NCBI GenBank assembly: GCA_023412765.1
Contig: JAEZBX010000176.1
Location: 1 to 26,981 of the forward strand
Direction: 5' to 3'
DNA from: Bacteroidota bacterium
GTDB lineage: Bacteria > Bacteroidota > Bacteroidia > Cytophagales > Cyclobacteriaceae
DNA: 26,981 bases
The notes below the pieces were generated by a model. It was not told the DNA's origin and searched no databases. It saw only the letters and a program-made list of their open reading frames with translations. Positions within the stretch are counted from its first letter, which is position 1. Every line of letters begins with the position of its first letter. A program made the translations under genes and the position numbers. Positions 1 to 8,525 of the stretch are shown here, one piece after another.

Positions 1-126
1 CGTTTGGAAAAATTTCTCTTCAAGATCGCCGGTCACTTCTTCGGCTAGGTCATCGCGTAAGAAACTTCGTAGGAAGCTTCGTGCCAGTCGAGGCGGTTCA
101 GGCGGTATCGATTTATCAGGTTTCAA
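1..126 (-). CDS. Prefix-domain FtsX/MacB-type permease, N-terminal fragment (runs off the window)
   Basis: Only the first 42 codons are visible. They encode a helical segment with the pattern IPPEPPRLARSFLRSFLRDD followed by LAEEVTGDLEEKF. This matches the N-terminal cytoplasmic prefix of the two complete permeases upstream (IPPK...FLR.DL.EEV.GDL.E.F). I place the start at a TTG four bases after the TAG of the preceding gene, because no ATG or GTG lies between the nearest in-frame upstream stop and the conserved IPP motif. It is therefore the third member of a tandem set, translationally close to its upstream neighbour. The transport domains lie outside the window, so only family membership can be claimed. 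Confidence 0.8.
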   Translation of the reverse strand, partial: MKPDKSIPPEPPRLARSFLRSFLRDDLAEEVTGDLEEKFFQT

Positions 127-130
127 CTGA

Positions 131-2746
131 CTATTCTGATCTAAGACTCTTTACCGGGTTCACCATCGCCGCCTTGATGGCCTGGTAGCTTACAGTCATC
201 AATGTAATTATCATCGAGCCAAAACCTGTGGCAGCAAATATCCACCAAGAAATTTCTGTGCGATATTCATATTGTCGCAGCCAATGATCGAGATAGTAAT
301 ATGCTATAGGAATCGCGACAACGAAGGAGATTACAACCAACACAACAAAATCCCTGGTTAGCATACCCCATACGTTATAAAGTGATGCACCCACTATTTT
401 GCGAATACCGATTTCTTTGGTTCTTTGTTCAGTCACGAACGACGCTAGTGCAAATAGTCCGAGACAACTAATGAAAATTGCTAATGCAGCGAATATTGAG
501 GCTAGTTTACCAATACGAACTTCATTACTAAATTTTTTTGCATATTGCTCATCGGCAAAGTTGTACTCGAAAGGCATGCTTGGCGCATGCTGCCCCCACA
601 CTTTTTCTATCGTTTTTAAGGCATCTGAAGTACTCACTTCAGGATTAATTTTAAGCAACACCGCACTTCCGTACCAAGCCAACGGCAAATAGATCGCAGC
701 CCTGGTTGATTGGTAGGGAGATTCAACAACCATGTCCTTCACAACACCTAAAATCGTATAGTTTTGATCCTGCCAGTTCACGACTTCACCCACCGGGTCT
801 TCCAAGCCCATGTACTTTGCAGCTGACTCATTAATCACAATGCCCTCTAAATCACTTTTAATATCTCTGGAAAAGTCCCTTCCATGAATGAACTGCCAAC
901 CTACTGTTCTGCCGTATTCTGGACCAACCCATTCAATGGCAAAGTGATAGTAAAAATCCGGATCTTTACCCCTCCAATCCAGATCACTGTGATTTGAACT
1001 ATATTTTACTACCGAGCTGTTCGACTCTGCCATTTCTAAGACTGCCCCGGATTGCAATAACTGATTTCGTATTTTAGTAAAATGTTCGTGGACATCAGAA
1101 GTTTTCATATCTATATAAACCAATCCCTCTCGGGCGTATCCCACCGGTCGGTTTTTAGTATGTTGAATTTGCTGATAAACGACAATTGTTCCGATAATCA
1201 ACGAAACGGATACTGTAAATTGACATACCACCAAAACTCTGCGAGGCAAGGATGCAAAACGGCCAGCCCGAAACGTTCCTTTTAACACTTTCACTGGCTG
1301 AAACGACGATAGATATAGCGCTGGGTAACTCCCTGCGATAATTCCTGTAAACACAATAAAGGCAATACATGATAGCCAAAACATTTCGTTGGCCCAGGGA
1401 ATATCCAATTGCTTATTCGCAATTTCATTAAACACCGGAAGGGCTATAGCAACCAACAGTAGTGACACTAAGAACGAAAGGAATACTACCAGGAGTGATT
1501 CGCTAAAAAATTGATTAACAAGTTGGTTCCGAACCGACCCGATTGCTTTCCGTATACCGACTTCCTTTGCCCGGCGCTCAGACCGCGCGGTACTCAGATT
1601 CATAAAGTTTATGCACGCCAGTATTAAAACAAAAAAACCAATGGCGCCGAATAGCCAAACAAATCGGATTTGTCCACCGCTGTTTTCTCCGTTTTTAAAT
1701 TCATCATGCAAATGCCATCTACTCATTGGATGAAGAAATGCCTCGATGTTATGTACATTGTCGTCTGGAACAGCATGCTCATGAATCACGTTCTTAATTT
1801 TCTGTGAGACGACTTCCATGCGTGCAGTACTGGAAAGCTGCACAAAAACCTGGTTCATAGAATTATTCCACGAATCCAGGTATTGTTTCACCCAATCATT
1901 TGAAGCAACAAATAATTCCCATGGAGCAATGAAGTGAACGTCGTTGAATTGCGAGTTCTTTGGAAGGTCCCTGTAAACTCCTGTCACCTTAACGTCTCTC
2001 TTATTGTCAATTTTTACAATCTTATTCATTGGCTCTTCTTCACCAAAAAGTTTTTCAGCCAGCGATTGCGACAACATGATTGTATTTAAATCACGTAGTC
2101 CTTCATACGTCCCCGAAATCATTTCGAGAGTCAGCATCTTCGGAGCATCAGGCTGCATATAGTTACCAAATTCGGTAAACTTCAAAGCACCGTTAGCGAT
2201 AATATGGCTCTCCGTGAAGGTTGACATAACCACATGCTCAAAATCGCCTTTGAAAGACTCGCTCAATTCAGGACCTAACGGAAACGGCATATGTCGTCCA
2301 GAGCGTATTTCACCATTTAAAGTCGCCTGTATCATTACCCTGGCAATCCGGCCATGATTTTTATGATACTTGTTAAATGAGAATTCATCATATACCCATA
2401 GACCTATGACCATTGCTACCGCCATGCCACACGCAAGTCCACCGACATTGATAAACGAATACCCTTTATTTCTAAAAAGATTTCTCCACCCAATTTTGAA
2501 ATAGCTTTTGAACATACCGTTGTTGTTTATATATGACGCTTTTAATCTCTTTATTGCAAACGGACGCAGGTATTGAAGTACCTGAACCCAGTAATTAAGT
2601 CGCGCTCTATGACGCGATTTCGTGCGAAGGGTTACGTAAAATTGTTCATCTAAATCTCCAACCACTTCTTCGATAAGATCATGCCGCAGGAAAGAGAGCA
2701 GAAAACGTTTTGCAAGCTTCGGCGGTATGCTTCTTCCATGAGCCAT
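131..2746 (-). CDS. Prefix-domain FtsX/MacB-type ABC permease (871 aa)
   Basis: A large inner-membrane permease with duplicated MacB periplasmic core (MacB_PCD) and FtsX modules. Residues 1-75 are the cytoplasmic prefix domain (IPPKLAKRFLLSFLRHDL, EEVVGDLDEQF). A first membrane helix at about 97-119 is followed by a periplasmic core to about 360. FtsX helices then begin with VWLFGAIGFFVLILACINF and the cytoplasmic signature NLSTARSERRAKEVGIRKAIGS (about 383-404). A second periplasmic core and FtsX block end with TKEIGIRKIVGAS and C-terminal PVKSLRSE. The ATG directly follows the TAA of the upstream permease (TAAATG), indicating translational coupling. No ATPase gene is in the window. The architecture recalls the ADOP permeases (duplicated orphan permeases found beside PadR regulators in Acidobacteria). 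MacB-type permeases transmit mechanical force rather than forming a channel; the substrate here is unknown. Confidence 0.9.
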   Translation of the reverse strand: MAHGRSIPPKLAKRFLLSFLRHDLIEEVVGDLDEQFYVTLRTKSRHRARLNYWVQVLQYLRPFAIKRLKASYINNNGMFKSYFKIGWRNLFRNKGYSFINVGGLACGMAVAMVIGLWVYDEFSFNKYHKNHGRIARVMIQATLNGEIRSGRHMPFPLGPELSESFKGDFEHVVMSTFTESHIIANGALKFTEFGNYMQPDAPKMLTLEMISGTYEGLRDLNTIMLSQSLAEKLFGEEEPMNKIVKIDNKRDVKVTGVYRDLPKNSQFNDVHFIAPWELFVASNDWVKQYLDSWNNSMNQVFVQLSSTARMEVVSQKIKNVIHEHAVPDDNVHNIEAFLHPMSRWHLHDEFKNGENSGGQIRFVWLFGAIGFFVLILACINFMNLSTARSERRAKEVGIRKAIGSVRNQLVNQFFSESLLVVFLSFLVSLLLVAIALPVFNEIANKQLDIPWANEMFWLSCIAFIVFTGIIAGSYPALYLSSFQPVKVLKGTFRAGRFASLPRRVLVVCQFTVSVSLIIGTIVVYQQIQHTKNRPVGYAREGLVYIDMKTSDVHEHFTKIRNQLLQSGAVLEMAESNSSVVKYSSNHSDLDWRGKDPDFYYHFAIEWVGPEYGRTVGWQFIHGRDFSRDIKSDLEGIVINESAAKYMGLEDPVGEVVNWQDQNYTILGVVKDMVVESPYQSTRAAIYLPLAWYGSAVLLKINPEVSTSDALKTIEKVWGQHAPSMPFEYNFADEQYAKKFSNEVRIGKLASIFAALAIFISCLGLFALASFVTEQRTKEIGIRKIVGASLYNVWGMLTRDFVVLVVISFVVAIPIAYYYLDHWLRQYEYRTEISWWIFAATGFGSMIITLMTVSYQAIKAAMVNPVKSLRSE

Positions 2747-5404
2747 TTACTCTGACCGTAAACTTTGGGCCGGGCTAACAACTGCTGCTTTTATCGCCTG
2801 AAAACTTATTGTAACAATGGCAATAGTAAGTGCAAGTCCACCCGCTATTAAAAAGACCTCCAAACTGATATCCGTTTTATATTTGTACTGTTGCAGCCAT
2901 TCGTTCATCAGATACCACCCCAATGGCGCAGCGATCAAAAAGGAAATCACCACAAGCTTTACAAAATCTTGCGTGAGCAAGCGGAAAATACTTTTAACAG
3001 AGGCGCCCAATACCAAGCGAATGCTAATTTCTTTTCCACGTCGCTCAACCATAAAAGCTGATAGTGCAAAGAGTCCAAGGCATGCGACGACTATTGCAAG
3101 GATGGCAAAACTGTTGAAAATATGGCCAGTGCGTTTGACGTCTGCATACATTGCCTCGAAACTATCGTCAAGAAATGTATACCGTAAGGGTTGGTGCGGC
3201 GCAAACTTTTTCCATATCAATTCTATTGAATTCAGAAAGCCCGCCATATCACCAGTCTTCACCTTAACAGATGTTATATTGGAATTGAAACCCATCATCA
3301 TACAAAGCGGACCAATCTCTTCCTTCATCGTTTCAAAATGAAAATCCTCAACGATACCAATCACAGTTTTTGGATTATCTCCTGTGGTGAGCTGCCTTCC
3401 TAAGGCATCGCCTTGAAACAGTTCCTTAGCAAGTTTTTGGTTGATAATTACAGACTGCGCATCAGATGTTACGTTGATGTCGAAATCACGTCCGCCTACA
3501 ATTCGCATTCCCATGGTTTTGATATAGTCATTGTCGACTACCCACCGCTGTCCATAAACTGCCGGAGATATTTCTACTTCGCCTTCTCTCCAGAATCCAT
3601 TTCCGTTTCGTTTAGTCCCTTTGATCGGAAGGTAATCGGCGAAGCTCACACTCTGTACATCGCTCAATTGGAGAATCTCATTCTTGAAGGTTTTTGCGCG
3701 ATCGCCTATGGAATTTGTGCCCTGAATAAGCAGTACTTGTTCCTTATCAAACCCAACTTTTGTATTCAGGATAAAATTCATTTGACGGTAAATAACAATT
3801 GTCCCCACCACCAATATGATTGACGTGGTAAATTGAAAAACCACGAGAAGACTTCTCAGGAATGAACCTTGGCTTCCCTTTGTTATACTACCTTTAAGCA
3901 CATGAACAGGCTGAAACGAAGAAAGGTAAAATGAAGGATAGAGGCCGGCGATAAGGCCGACAATAAGTAGCGCTGCGAGAATTGCAGGCAACAATCTCCA
4001 CTCAGACCATGGAAAGGTCAGTGACTTTCCAGAAAGTTCATTAAAATAAGGCAAGAGAAGTATTGCAAACGCAAGCCCGATGACAAAAGAGCAAACGCAA
4101 AACAATAATGACTCGGTGAGAAATTGTCTTATAAGATGCACACGCAAAGAACCGACTACTTTTCTAAGACCAACTTCTTTAGCTCTGTTGGCTGATCTTG
4201 CAGTAGAGAGGTTAATAAAATTTATGGCAGCAATGACGAGGACAAAGCACGCGATACCACCGAATAACCATGTGTATCGGATATCGCTACGCGGATCTGT
4301 ATCATAAATACCAGTCGACTTCAGATGGATATCAGATACAGGCTGGAGCTCATATTGAAAGGTAGCCAAAACCTTTTTTGCATCAACAGCGCGTCGTTGA
4401 GTCCAATGTGGCAAAAGATATTTCTCTACCATCGACATCATTTTCTTTTCTAATGCCTTAGGATTTGCACCCTCGCGAAGGCGGACATAAGTCGGATAGT
4501 TGGTCGCCCAAAAAAAATCTTGTTCACCTTTCCAAAATTCACGGTTCGTTAGCGAAATGAGAAAGTGATATTGCAAATGAGAATTTGATGGAAAATCCTG
4601 CATCACGCCACCTACTTTCAAAGGATTCTCTGTATCGTTGTTAGTCACCAATAGTTTTCCCACCGGATCCTCATTCGGAAAAAACTTATCCGCTATGGTT
4701 TTAGAAATGACAACCGAACCAGGTTCCGCAAGCGCATGCACTCTAGTTCCATAAACCATTGGTATTTCCAGGATATTTAATAGCTCCTGGTCCGCATACG
4801 CAAAGCCCTCCTCGTAATAGTTTTCAACCTGGTCGGCACGTCGTACTTCATTACTTCCAGCACCGAAAAGTTCACTGGCGTTGAGGCGACCGGCTTCTTC
4901 AACCTCTGGAAACTCTTCCTTCAGCTTCCTGGCAAAAGGCGCTTCAAACCAAACGCTTCGTTCAAAACCTTCACTGAACTCGCCCCCTCTTATCAGTCTG
5001 AATATTCGATCACCGTTCGTGTAGTGTTTATCATAGCTCAGCTCGTCACGGATAAATAATGAGATCAAAAGGCAAGCGCAAATACCCAATGCAAAGCCGC
5101 CGATTTTTATTGCTGAATACATTTTTTGCTTACGGAGATTTCTCCAGCCAATGATCAAATAGTTTCTAAGCATATCGTAATGATTTGGAGTATAGTTGTT
5201 GACCTTTCGCATAGCAAAGGGCCGCATGTAATGAAGAACCTGATACCAATAATTAATTCTGGCCCTCAGCCGTGACGTTGTTACTATCGAATGCTGGAAT
5301 TTTTCTTCAAGGTCCCCCAATACCTCTTCCTGAAGATCCGCCCTTAGAAATAAGAGCAATATCTTTCGGGGTAGCTTCGGAGGTATGGGTTTTTCCTTTC
5401 TCAC
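2747..5404 (-). CDS. Prefix-domain FtsX/MacB-type ABC permease (885 aa)
   Basis: Paralogue of the next gene in the operon, with the same order: prefix domain at residues 1-75 (IPPKLPRKILLLFLRADL, EEVLGDLEEKF), first membrane helix at about 98-118, periplasmic MacB_PCD-like core, FtsX helices starting YTWLFGGIACFVLVIAAINF, signature ARSANRAKEVGLRKVVGS, then a second core and FtsX block with GKEISIRLVLGAS and C-terminal PAQSLRSE. The start is a GTG 16 bases after the padR stop. It is placed by the conserved IPPK prefix and lies at the head of the permease series. Proximity to padR indicates one transcription unit controlled by that repressor. Sequence divergence from the 871-aa paralogue is considerable outside the signatures, so the duplication is old. 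Substrate unknown; an ATPase must be encoded elsewhere if the protein is an ABC transporter. Confidence 0.9.
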   Translation of the reverse strand: MRKEKPIPPKLPRKILLLFLRADLQEEVLGDLEEKFQHSIVTTSRLRARINYWYQVLHYMRPFAMRKVNNYTPNHYDMLRNYLIIGWRNLRKQKMYSAIKIGGFALGICACLLISLFIRDELSYDKHYTNGDRIFRLIRGGEFSEGFERSVWFEAPFARKLKEEFPEVEEAGRLNASELFGAGSNEVRRADQVENYYEEGFAYADQELLNILEIPMVYGTRVHALAEPGSVVISKTIADKFFPNEDPVGKLLVTNNDTENPLKVGGVMQDFPSNSHLQYHFLISLTNREFWKGEQDFFWATNYPTYVRLREGANPKALEKKMMSMVEKYLLPHWTQRRAVDAKKVLATFQYELQPVSDIHLKSTGIYDTDPRSDIRYTWLFGGIACFVLVIAAINFINLSTARSANRAKEVGLRKVVGSLRVHLIRQFLTESLLFCVCSFVIGLAFAILLLPYFNELSGKSLTFPWSEWRLLPAILAALLIVGLIAGLYPSFYLSSFQPVHVLKGSITKGSQGSFLRSLLVVFQFTTSIILVVGTIVIYRQMNFILNTKVGFDKEQVLLIQGTNSIGDRAKTFKNEILQLSDVQSVSFADYLPIKGTKRNGNGFWREGEVEISPAVYGQRWVVDNDYIKTMGMRIVGGRDFDINVTSDAQSVIINQKLAKELFQGDALGRQLTTGDNPKTVIGIVEDFHFETMKEEIGPLCMMMGFNSNITSVKVKTGDMAGFLNSIELIWKKFAPHQPLRYTFLDDSFEAMYADVKRTGHIFNSFAILAIVVACLGLFALSAFMVERRGKEISIRLVLGASVKSIFRLLTQDFVKLVVISFLIAAPLGWYLMNEWLQQYKYKTDISLEVFLIAGGLALTIAIVTISFQAIKAAVVSPAQSLRSE

Positions 5405-5420
5405 GGCGTTTAATTACCAG

Positions 5421-5768
5421 CTAGATTGTTCCTCCGAAATTCATTTTCCCTGCAAAGGCTGGATACTGCTCCCACAGCGCCATCTTGAAATCCCTTGCTT
5501 CTTTCAACACTCGTTTGCCAAGGGCTGTAATGGTAAAAATCCGTTTTCTCCTCCCCCCGCGTTCGGCGGTAGCTTTTCCCATTTCTGACTTGAGGAACCC
5601 TTTGTTCTCTAACCGGTCGAGTGTCGAGTGGGTAGCTCCGATAGAAACAGATCTTCCTGTTTGTGATTCAAACTCTTCAGCAATCTTGAATGCGTAGGCT
5701 TCTTCTCCCAGAATTCCTACGAGCAAGAGTATTACTTCTTCAAATTCTCCGAGTCGGGTTTCTTTCAT
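5421..5768 (-). CDS. PadR-family transcriptional regulator (115 aa)
   Basis: A short winged-helix DNA-binding protein. The N-terminus LGEFEEVILLLVGILGEEAYAFKI is the typical PadR opening, with the recognition-helix region SVSIGATHSTLDRLENKGFLKS, and the wing region GGRRKRIFTITALGKRVL. The length fits minimal PadR proteins, which dimerise through the C-terminal helix. The frame stays open to 5927, but I choose ATG 5768 because family homology begins there and the upstream part translates the tandem repeat. The gene leads the permease operon with a 16-base gap. PadR proteins near duplicated orphan permeases are established in Acidobacteria; control of this operon and autoregulation are inferences. 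The ligand is unknown. No Shine-Dalgarno sequence is visible; an octamer repeat array begins 7 bases upstream of the ATG. Confidence 0.9.
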   Translation of the reverse strand: MKETRLGEFEEVILLLVGILGEEAYAFKIAEEFESQTGRSVSIGATHSTLDRLENKGFLKSEMGKATAERGGRRKRIFTITALGKRVLKEARDFKMALWEQYPAFAGKMNFGGTI

Positions 5769-5775
5769 GCTGGCA

Positions 5776-5815
5776 GTGTTGAAGTGTTGGGGTGTTGACG
5801 TGCTGAGGTGGTGTG
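5776..5815 (+). repeat. Octamer tandem array (GTGTTGNN)x5 upstream of padR
   Basis: Five degenerate 8-bp units: GTGTTGAA, GTGTTGGG, GTGTTGAC, GTGCTGAG, GTGGTGTG. The array sits just upstream of the padR start codon, so it lies in the untranslated leader or promoter of the padR-permease operon. The same unit occurs at 8300-8331 and, inverted, at 8409-8485. The rest of the 5816-6000 gap is AT-rich and shows no gene or convincing promoter. Confidence 0.8.
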
Positions 5816-6000
5816 TGCGTTTTTCGAAAGTTGTTTTTTGGCAGAATTCATAAGTTGTTCTATATGATACTAAATTGTAGAGGAAATGTCGGCAATAATT
5901 CCGATTTGTTCTACCATTTAGTAACAAATACTCAGAATCTTCTCAAAGGTTGCACGGTGCCGAAGTTTTTTTACTTGTTTGAACAGTATATATTCTCTTG

Positions 6001-6906
6001 TTACCTGAAACGGTCGAGAATTTGCGCTGAGACCCAGTAGATATCTCCGCTTCTGGAAAAGAAAAAATACTTTCCGTCACTCGTTACAAACGGACAAAAT
6101 TCATATGCATCAGTGCTGATGCCGGCGTCAAGAATTTTTGCTGGTTGCCACTCACCCTCAGCATTCTTGAAACTAATGTACAGATCGCCCTTTCCCTTAC
6201 CTCCAGGCCTCTCCGAACAAAATATTAGATAACGCTCGTCTGGATCAACGAACACATCGGCTTCGTAATGAGTTGAATTAATTGCTGGCCCCACTTTTAT
6301 GGAAGGTTGAAATCTACCATTCTTAAATTCAGAAGTCTTAATGTCATAGTTCCTATCATTTTCTTCGGAGGTTGATCCGTTTGACGAAAAATACATCTTT
6401 CCGTTTTTCGTAAATGACATATAGTATTCATTCTTGGCGGAATTGATTTCCTTCCCTGCGTTTATGGGTTCCGACCAGCCGCTTTGATTTCGTTCAACAT
6501 ACCAAATGTCTATATCCTTTTTGGGTCCTCTCCCATCCAGCGCACGATCAGAAATGAAATATAATCGCTTGCCATCAGGTGATGCAAATGGATCATTGTA
6601 TCCATACTCCGGGTGACCAATTAAAAGCTCCGGTTTAGACCACACACCATTATGAAATCTGATCACATGTATCTCTGGTCTTTGCTCTACATTCACCGCA
6701 AAATAAAATTCATTATTGTCCGGCGAGAAAGTTGATCCGTATTCGTAGCGATCATTTCTGGAAACCAGGTTTGGCGAAAAAAGCTGCGGCGTGAGGCCAG
6801 GTTGCTTCTCACCAAGATATTTTTTCGGGTCGATTTTGTTCTCTTGCCCATAAACATAATGAATACTGAAGCAGCTTGACGCAATCAGAAAGAAGGTTAA
6901 TTTCAT
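6001..6906 (-). CDS. Secreted PD40 (WD40-like) beta-propeller protein (301 aa)
   Basis: The start at ATG 6906 gives a clean signal peptide (MKLTFFLIASSCFSIHYVYGQ), preferable to the in-frame ATG 12 codons upstream. The mature protein has repeated PD40/TolB-like propeller blades with the pattern [F/Y].SPD...YF...: STFSPDNNEFYFAVN, PFASPDGKRLYFISDR, SFTKNGKMYFSSNG, VFVDPDERYLIFCSERPGGKGKGDLYIS and PFVTSDGKYFFFSRSGDIYWV. Such propellers usually act as periplasmic or surface interaction modules; in Bacteroidota they also occur next to OmpA-type domains, which are absent here. It lies upstream of padR on the same strand, separated by 232 bp, so co-transcription is doubtful. No catalytic motif is visible and no specific function can be assigned. 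Confidence 0.85.
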   Translation of the reverse strand: MKLTFFLIASSCFSIHYVYGQENKIDPKKYLGEKQPGLTPQLFSPNLVSRNDRYEYGSTFSPDNNEFYFAVNVEQRPEIHVIRFHNGVWSKPELLIGHPEYGYNDPFASPDGKRLYFISDRALDGRGPKKDIDIWYVERNQSGWSEPINAGKEINSAKNEYYMSFTKNGKMYFSSNGSTSEENDRNYDIKTSEFKNGRFQPSIKVGPAINSTHYEADVFVDPDERYLIFCSERPGGKGKGDLYISFKNAEGEWQPAKILDAGISTDAYEFCPFVTSDGKYFFFSRSGDIYWVSAQILDRFR

Positions 6907-7048
6907 ATCAGTTAGCATAAGTAAACAGAGCACCAATTCCAAAACCGGACCATATTAATTTGTTAATTTTCAATGGCAATTTGATTGAAAGCATGTTTAT
7001 CATCCTGGATAAACTGTCCATTCGAACAGCACATCGAACACCGTCACC

Positions 7049-7062
7049 TTATACCATATACC
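7049..7062 (-). repeat. Short heptamer repeat (GGTATAT/GGTATAA)
   Basis: On the minus strand two 7-bp units, GGTATAT and GGTATAA, stand in tandem and are followed by related GGTGACG. The 13-mer TATACCATATACC at 7050-7062 recurs exactly at 11084-11096. Both copies lie a short distance downstream of a minus-strand stop codon. The remainder of the 6907-7117 gap shows no gene and no convincing hairpin terminator. Confidence 0.5.
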
Positions 7063-7117
7063 TTTTCTTTTTTCCTCATTCACAATATCAAAAACTCAAC
7101 AAGTATAGAAGCAGCTC

Positions 7118-8230
7118 CTAATTGATGTCCTGGCCTTCCTCCAATTTCTTTATCATAGTCTCGACGTGAGTTCTATTGCCCCCGTCTGGTGCTTGTGGTA
7201 AAGCTGCCTTCATATAGGTAAGCGCCTTTTTGTAATCACCTTTTGCCGAATAAGCTCTACCCAATCCCACGTTGGTTGTAAACTCGTTTGGATGCTTTTT
7301 ATAGTTTAGTTGATACACCTTCAGCGCCTCATCTGCCTGTTTCAAACTCAGCAGTTGGCGGCCATAAAAATGCACGTCAAGCACGCTGCCTAATGGTAGT
7401 GCTTCCTCCATTACTTTTTTTGCTTCATCGAGCCGATTCATTTTTGTTAATACCGCAGCCTTGGTGCTCAAGGTTCTGAAATTCTTTTCACCCATAATTC
7501 TGAAATAGATGGCGCGATCCATCCATTCGAGAGCCTTGTCAAGAGCCACATCATTTTGAATACAATAGTTGGCAGCCTGTATATAGTCATAGTAAGGACG
7601 GGTGGTTCGAAAATCACTTTCAAAAGCAGCTATCTGCAGCGCTTTCCTATCAACCTCTACTTTGAATGGAATCATTCTTTTTTCCCATGACATAGCGATC
7701 GTAGCACTATTGTCCGTCTGATCAATAAATTCGTATTTCAGCCATTCAACACTTTGATCGAGAACCTTATTTTTGACCACAACCCTTAACGCATCTTCCG
7801 CAGGATCATAGTAAAAACTTCCCCACGAGTTTGAAACTTTTGAAAATATCAGAGTACTTTCTTCTTCACCAAGACTGATAAAAAATCCATACGATCCGGC
7901 TGGCAAATCGTGGCCTTCAACTTTGACCGGATGTGAAAATGAAATCGCTGTATTTTCATTCGCACCAGCTCTCCACGGTGCGCCGTCGCTAGTACCATGA
8001 CCCAAGTCAGCAAATCCATAGTGTGCTACCGGCGTGTTATAAATTTTTCCCTCCCGACCCTTTACGCCTGGCCGGCTATAACGAATTTCTATCTTTACAA
8101 TTCCGATTTGTTCAGAAACGGAAGCTTTCCTATTCCCTCCCGGAGGCTCAAGCGTCAGCGGCATGATCTGCGCAAGAGCTGGAGCTGCCATAAGAAGAAG
8201 GAGAACGGCAGGTAGTAGATATGTTTTCAT
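7118..8230 (-). CDS. Secreted DUF2911 protein with C-terminal TPR repeats (370 aa)
   Basis: Signal peptide at residues 1-20 (MKTYLLPAVLLLLMAAPALA, cleaved before QIMP). Residues about 25-190 form a DUF2911 domain with the hallmark stretches VKIEIRYSRPGVKGREG, GAPWRAGANENTAISFSHPV, LPAGSYGFFISLGEEE and YYDPAEDALRV. Residues about 235-365 hold tetratricopeptide repeats (ALEWMDRAI, KAAVLTKMNRLDEAKKVMEEAL, NVGLGRAYSAKGDYKKALTYMKAALP). The DUF2911-TPR combination is common in Bacteroidota but has no established biochemical role. It is probably periplasmic. The gene is monocistronic by spacing and divergent from the DUF4838 gene, with the inverted octamer arrays between the two starts. Confidence 0.88.
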   Translation of the reverse strand: MKTYLLPAVLLLLMAAPALAQIMPLTLEPPGGNRKASVSEQIGIVKIEIRYSRPGVKGREGKIYNTPVAHYGFADLGHGTSDGAPWRAGANENTAISFSHPVKVEGHDLPAGSYGFFISLGEEESTLIFSKVSNSWGSFYYDPAEDALRVVVKNKVLDQSVEWLKYEFIDQTDNSATIAMSWEKRMIPFKVEVDRKALQIAAFESDFRTTRPYYDYIQAANYCIQNDVALDKALEWMDRAIYFRIMGEKNFRTLSTKAAVLTKMNRLDEAKKVMEEALPLGSVLDVHFYGRQLLSLKQADEALKVYQLNYKKHPNEFTTNVGLGRAYSAKGDYKKALTYMKAALPQAPDGGNRTHVETMIKKLEEGQDIN

Positions 8231-8299
8231 AAGTATGATTTTTAGATAAACTTATTTTAAAGGGGAATGAAAGGAAATACCGCGGAACAGGGGAAAGAT

Positions 8300-8331
8300 G
8301 TGTTGGAGTGTTGAGGTGTTGACGTGTTGAT
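8300..8331 (+). repeat. Octamer tandem array, left arm (GTGTTGRN)x4
   Basis: Four 8-bp units: GTGTTGGA, GTGTTGAG, GTGTTGAC, GTGTTGAT. This is the left arm of an inverted pair whose right arm is at 8409-8485, with a 77-bp unique spacer. A transcript across the region could form a long imperfect stem. Confidence 0.85.
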
Positions 8332-8408
8332 GTTTCGTATATCCGCTTTCATACCTTGAACAATTGGTCCGAAGAGGATCCGAGAGATGACTTGGCGGTG
8401 GCACCAAC

Positions 8409-8485
8409 TCCAACACATCAACACACCAACACGTCAACACGCCACACCCCAACACCTCAACACGTCAACACTTTAGCCCCAACAC
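8409..8485 (-). repeat. Octamer tandem array, right arm (inverted, about 8 units)
   Basis: Reading the plus strand, the units are TCCAACAC, ATCAACAC, ACCAACAC, GTCAACAC, a 7-bp degenerate unit, CCCAACAC, CTCAACAC, GTCAACAC and, after 6 bp, CCCAACAC. These are the reverse complement of the GTGTTGNN unit. The array ends about 40 bp before the DUF4838 start codon and probably underlies or abuts its promoter: a TAGATTCG at 8495-8502 resembles the Bacteroidota -7 element TAnnTTTG with one mismatch. Confidence 0.85.
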
Positions 8486-8525
8486 ATTTTTTTTTAGATT
8501 CGTGATTACTAAACCAGAGCCCATT

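Noticed and set aside
5769..5927. N-terminal extension of the PadR protein by 53 residues
   Set aside because: The extension translates the octamer array (STSTPQHFN) and has no PadR similarity; family homology begins at the ATG at 5768.
5940..6000. Possible hairpin terminator after the PD40 gene (CGGTGCCG followed by T run on the plus strand)
   Set aside because: The stem is only 3 bp and the T run is on the strand opposite to the gene.
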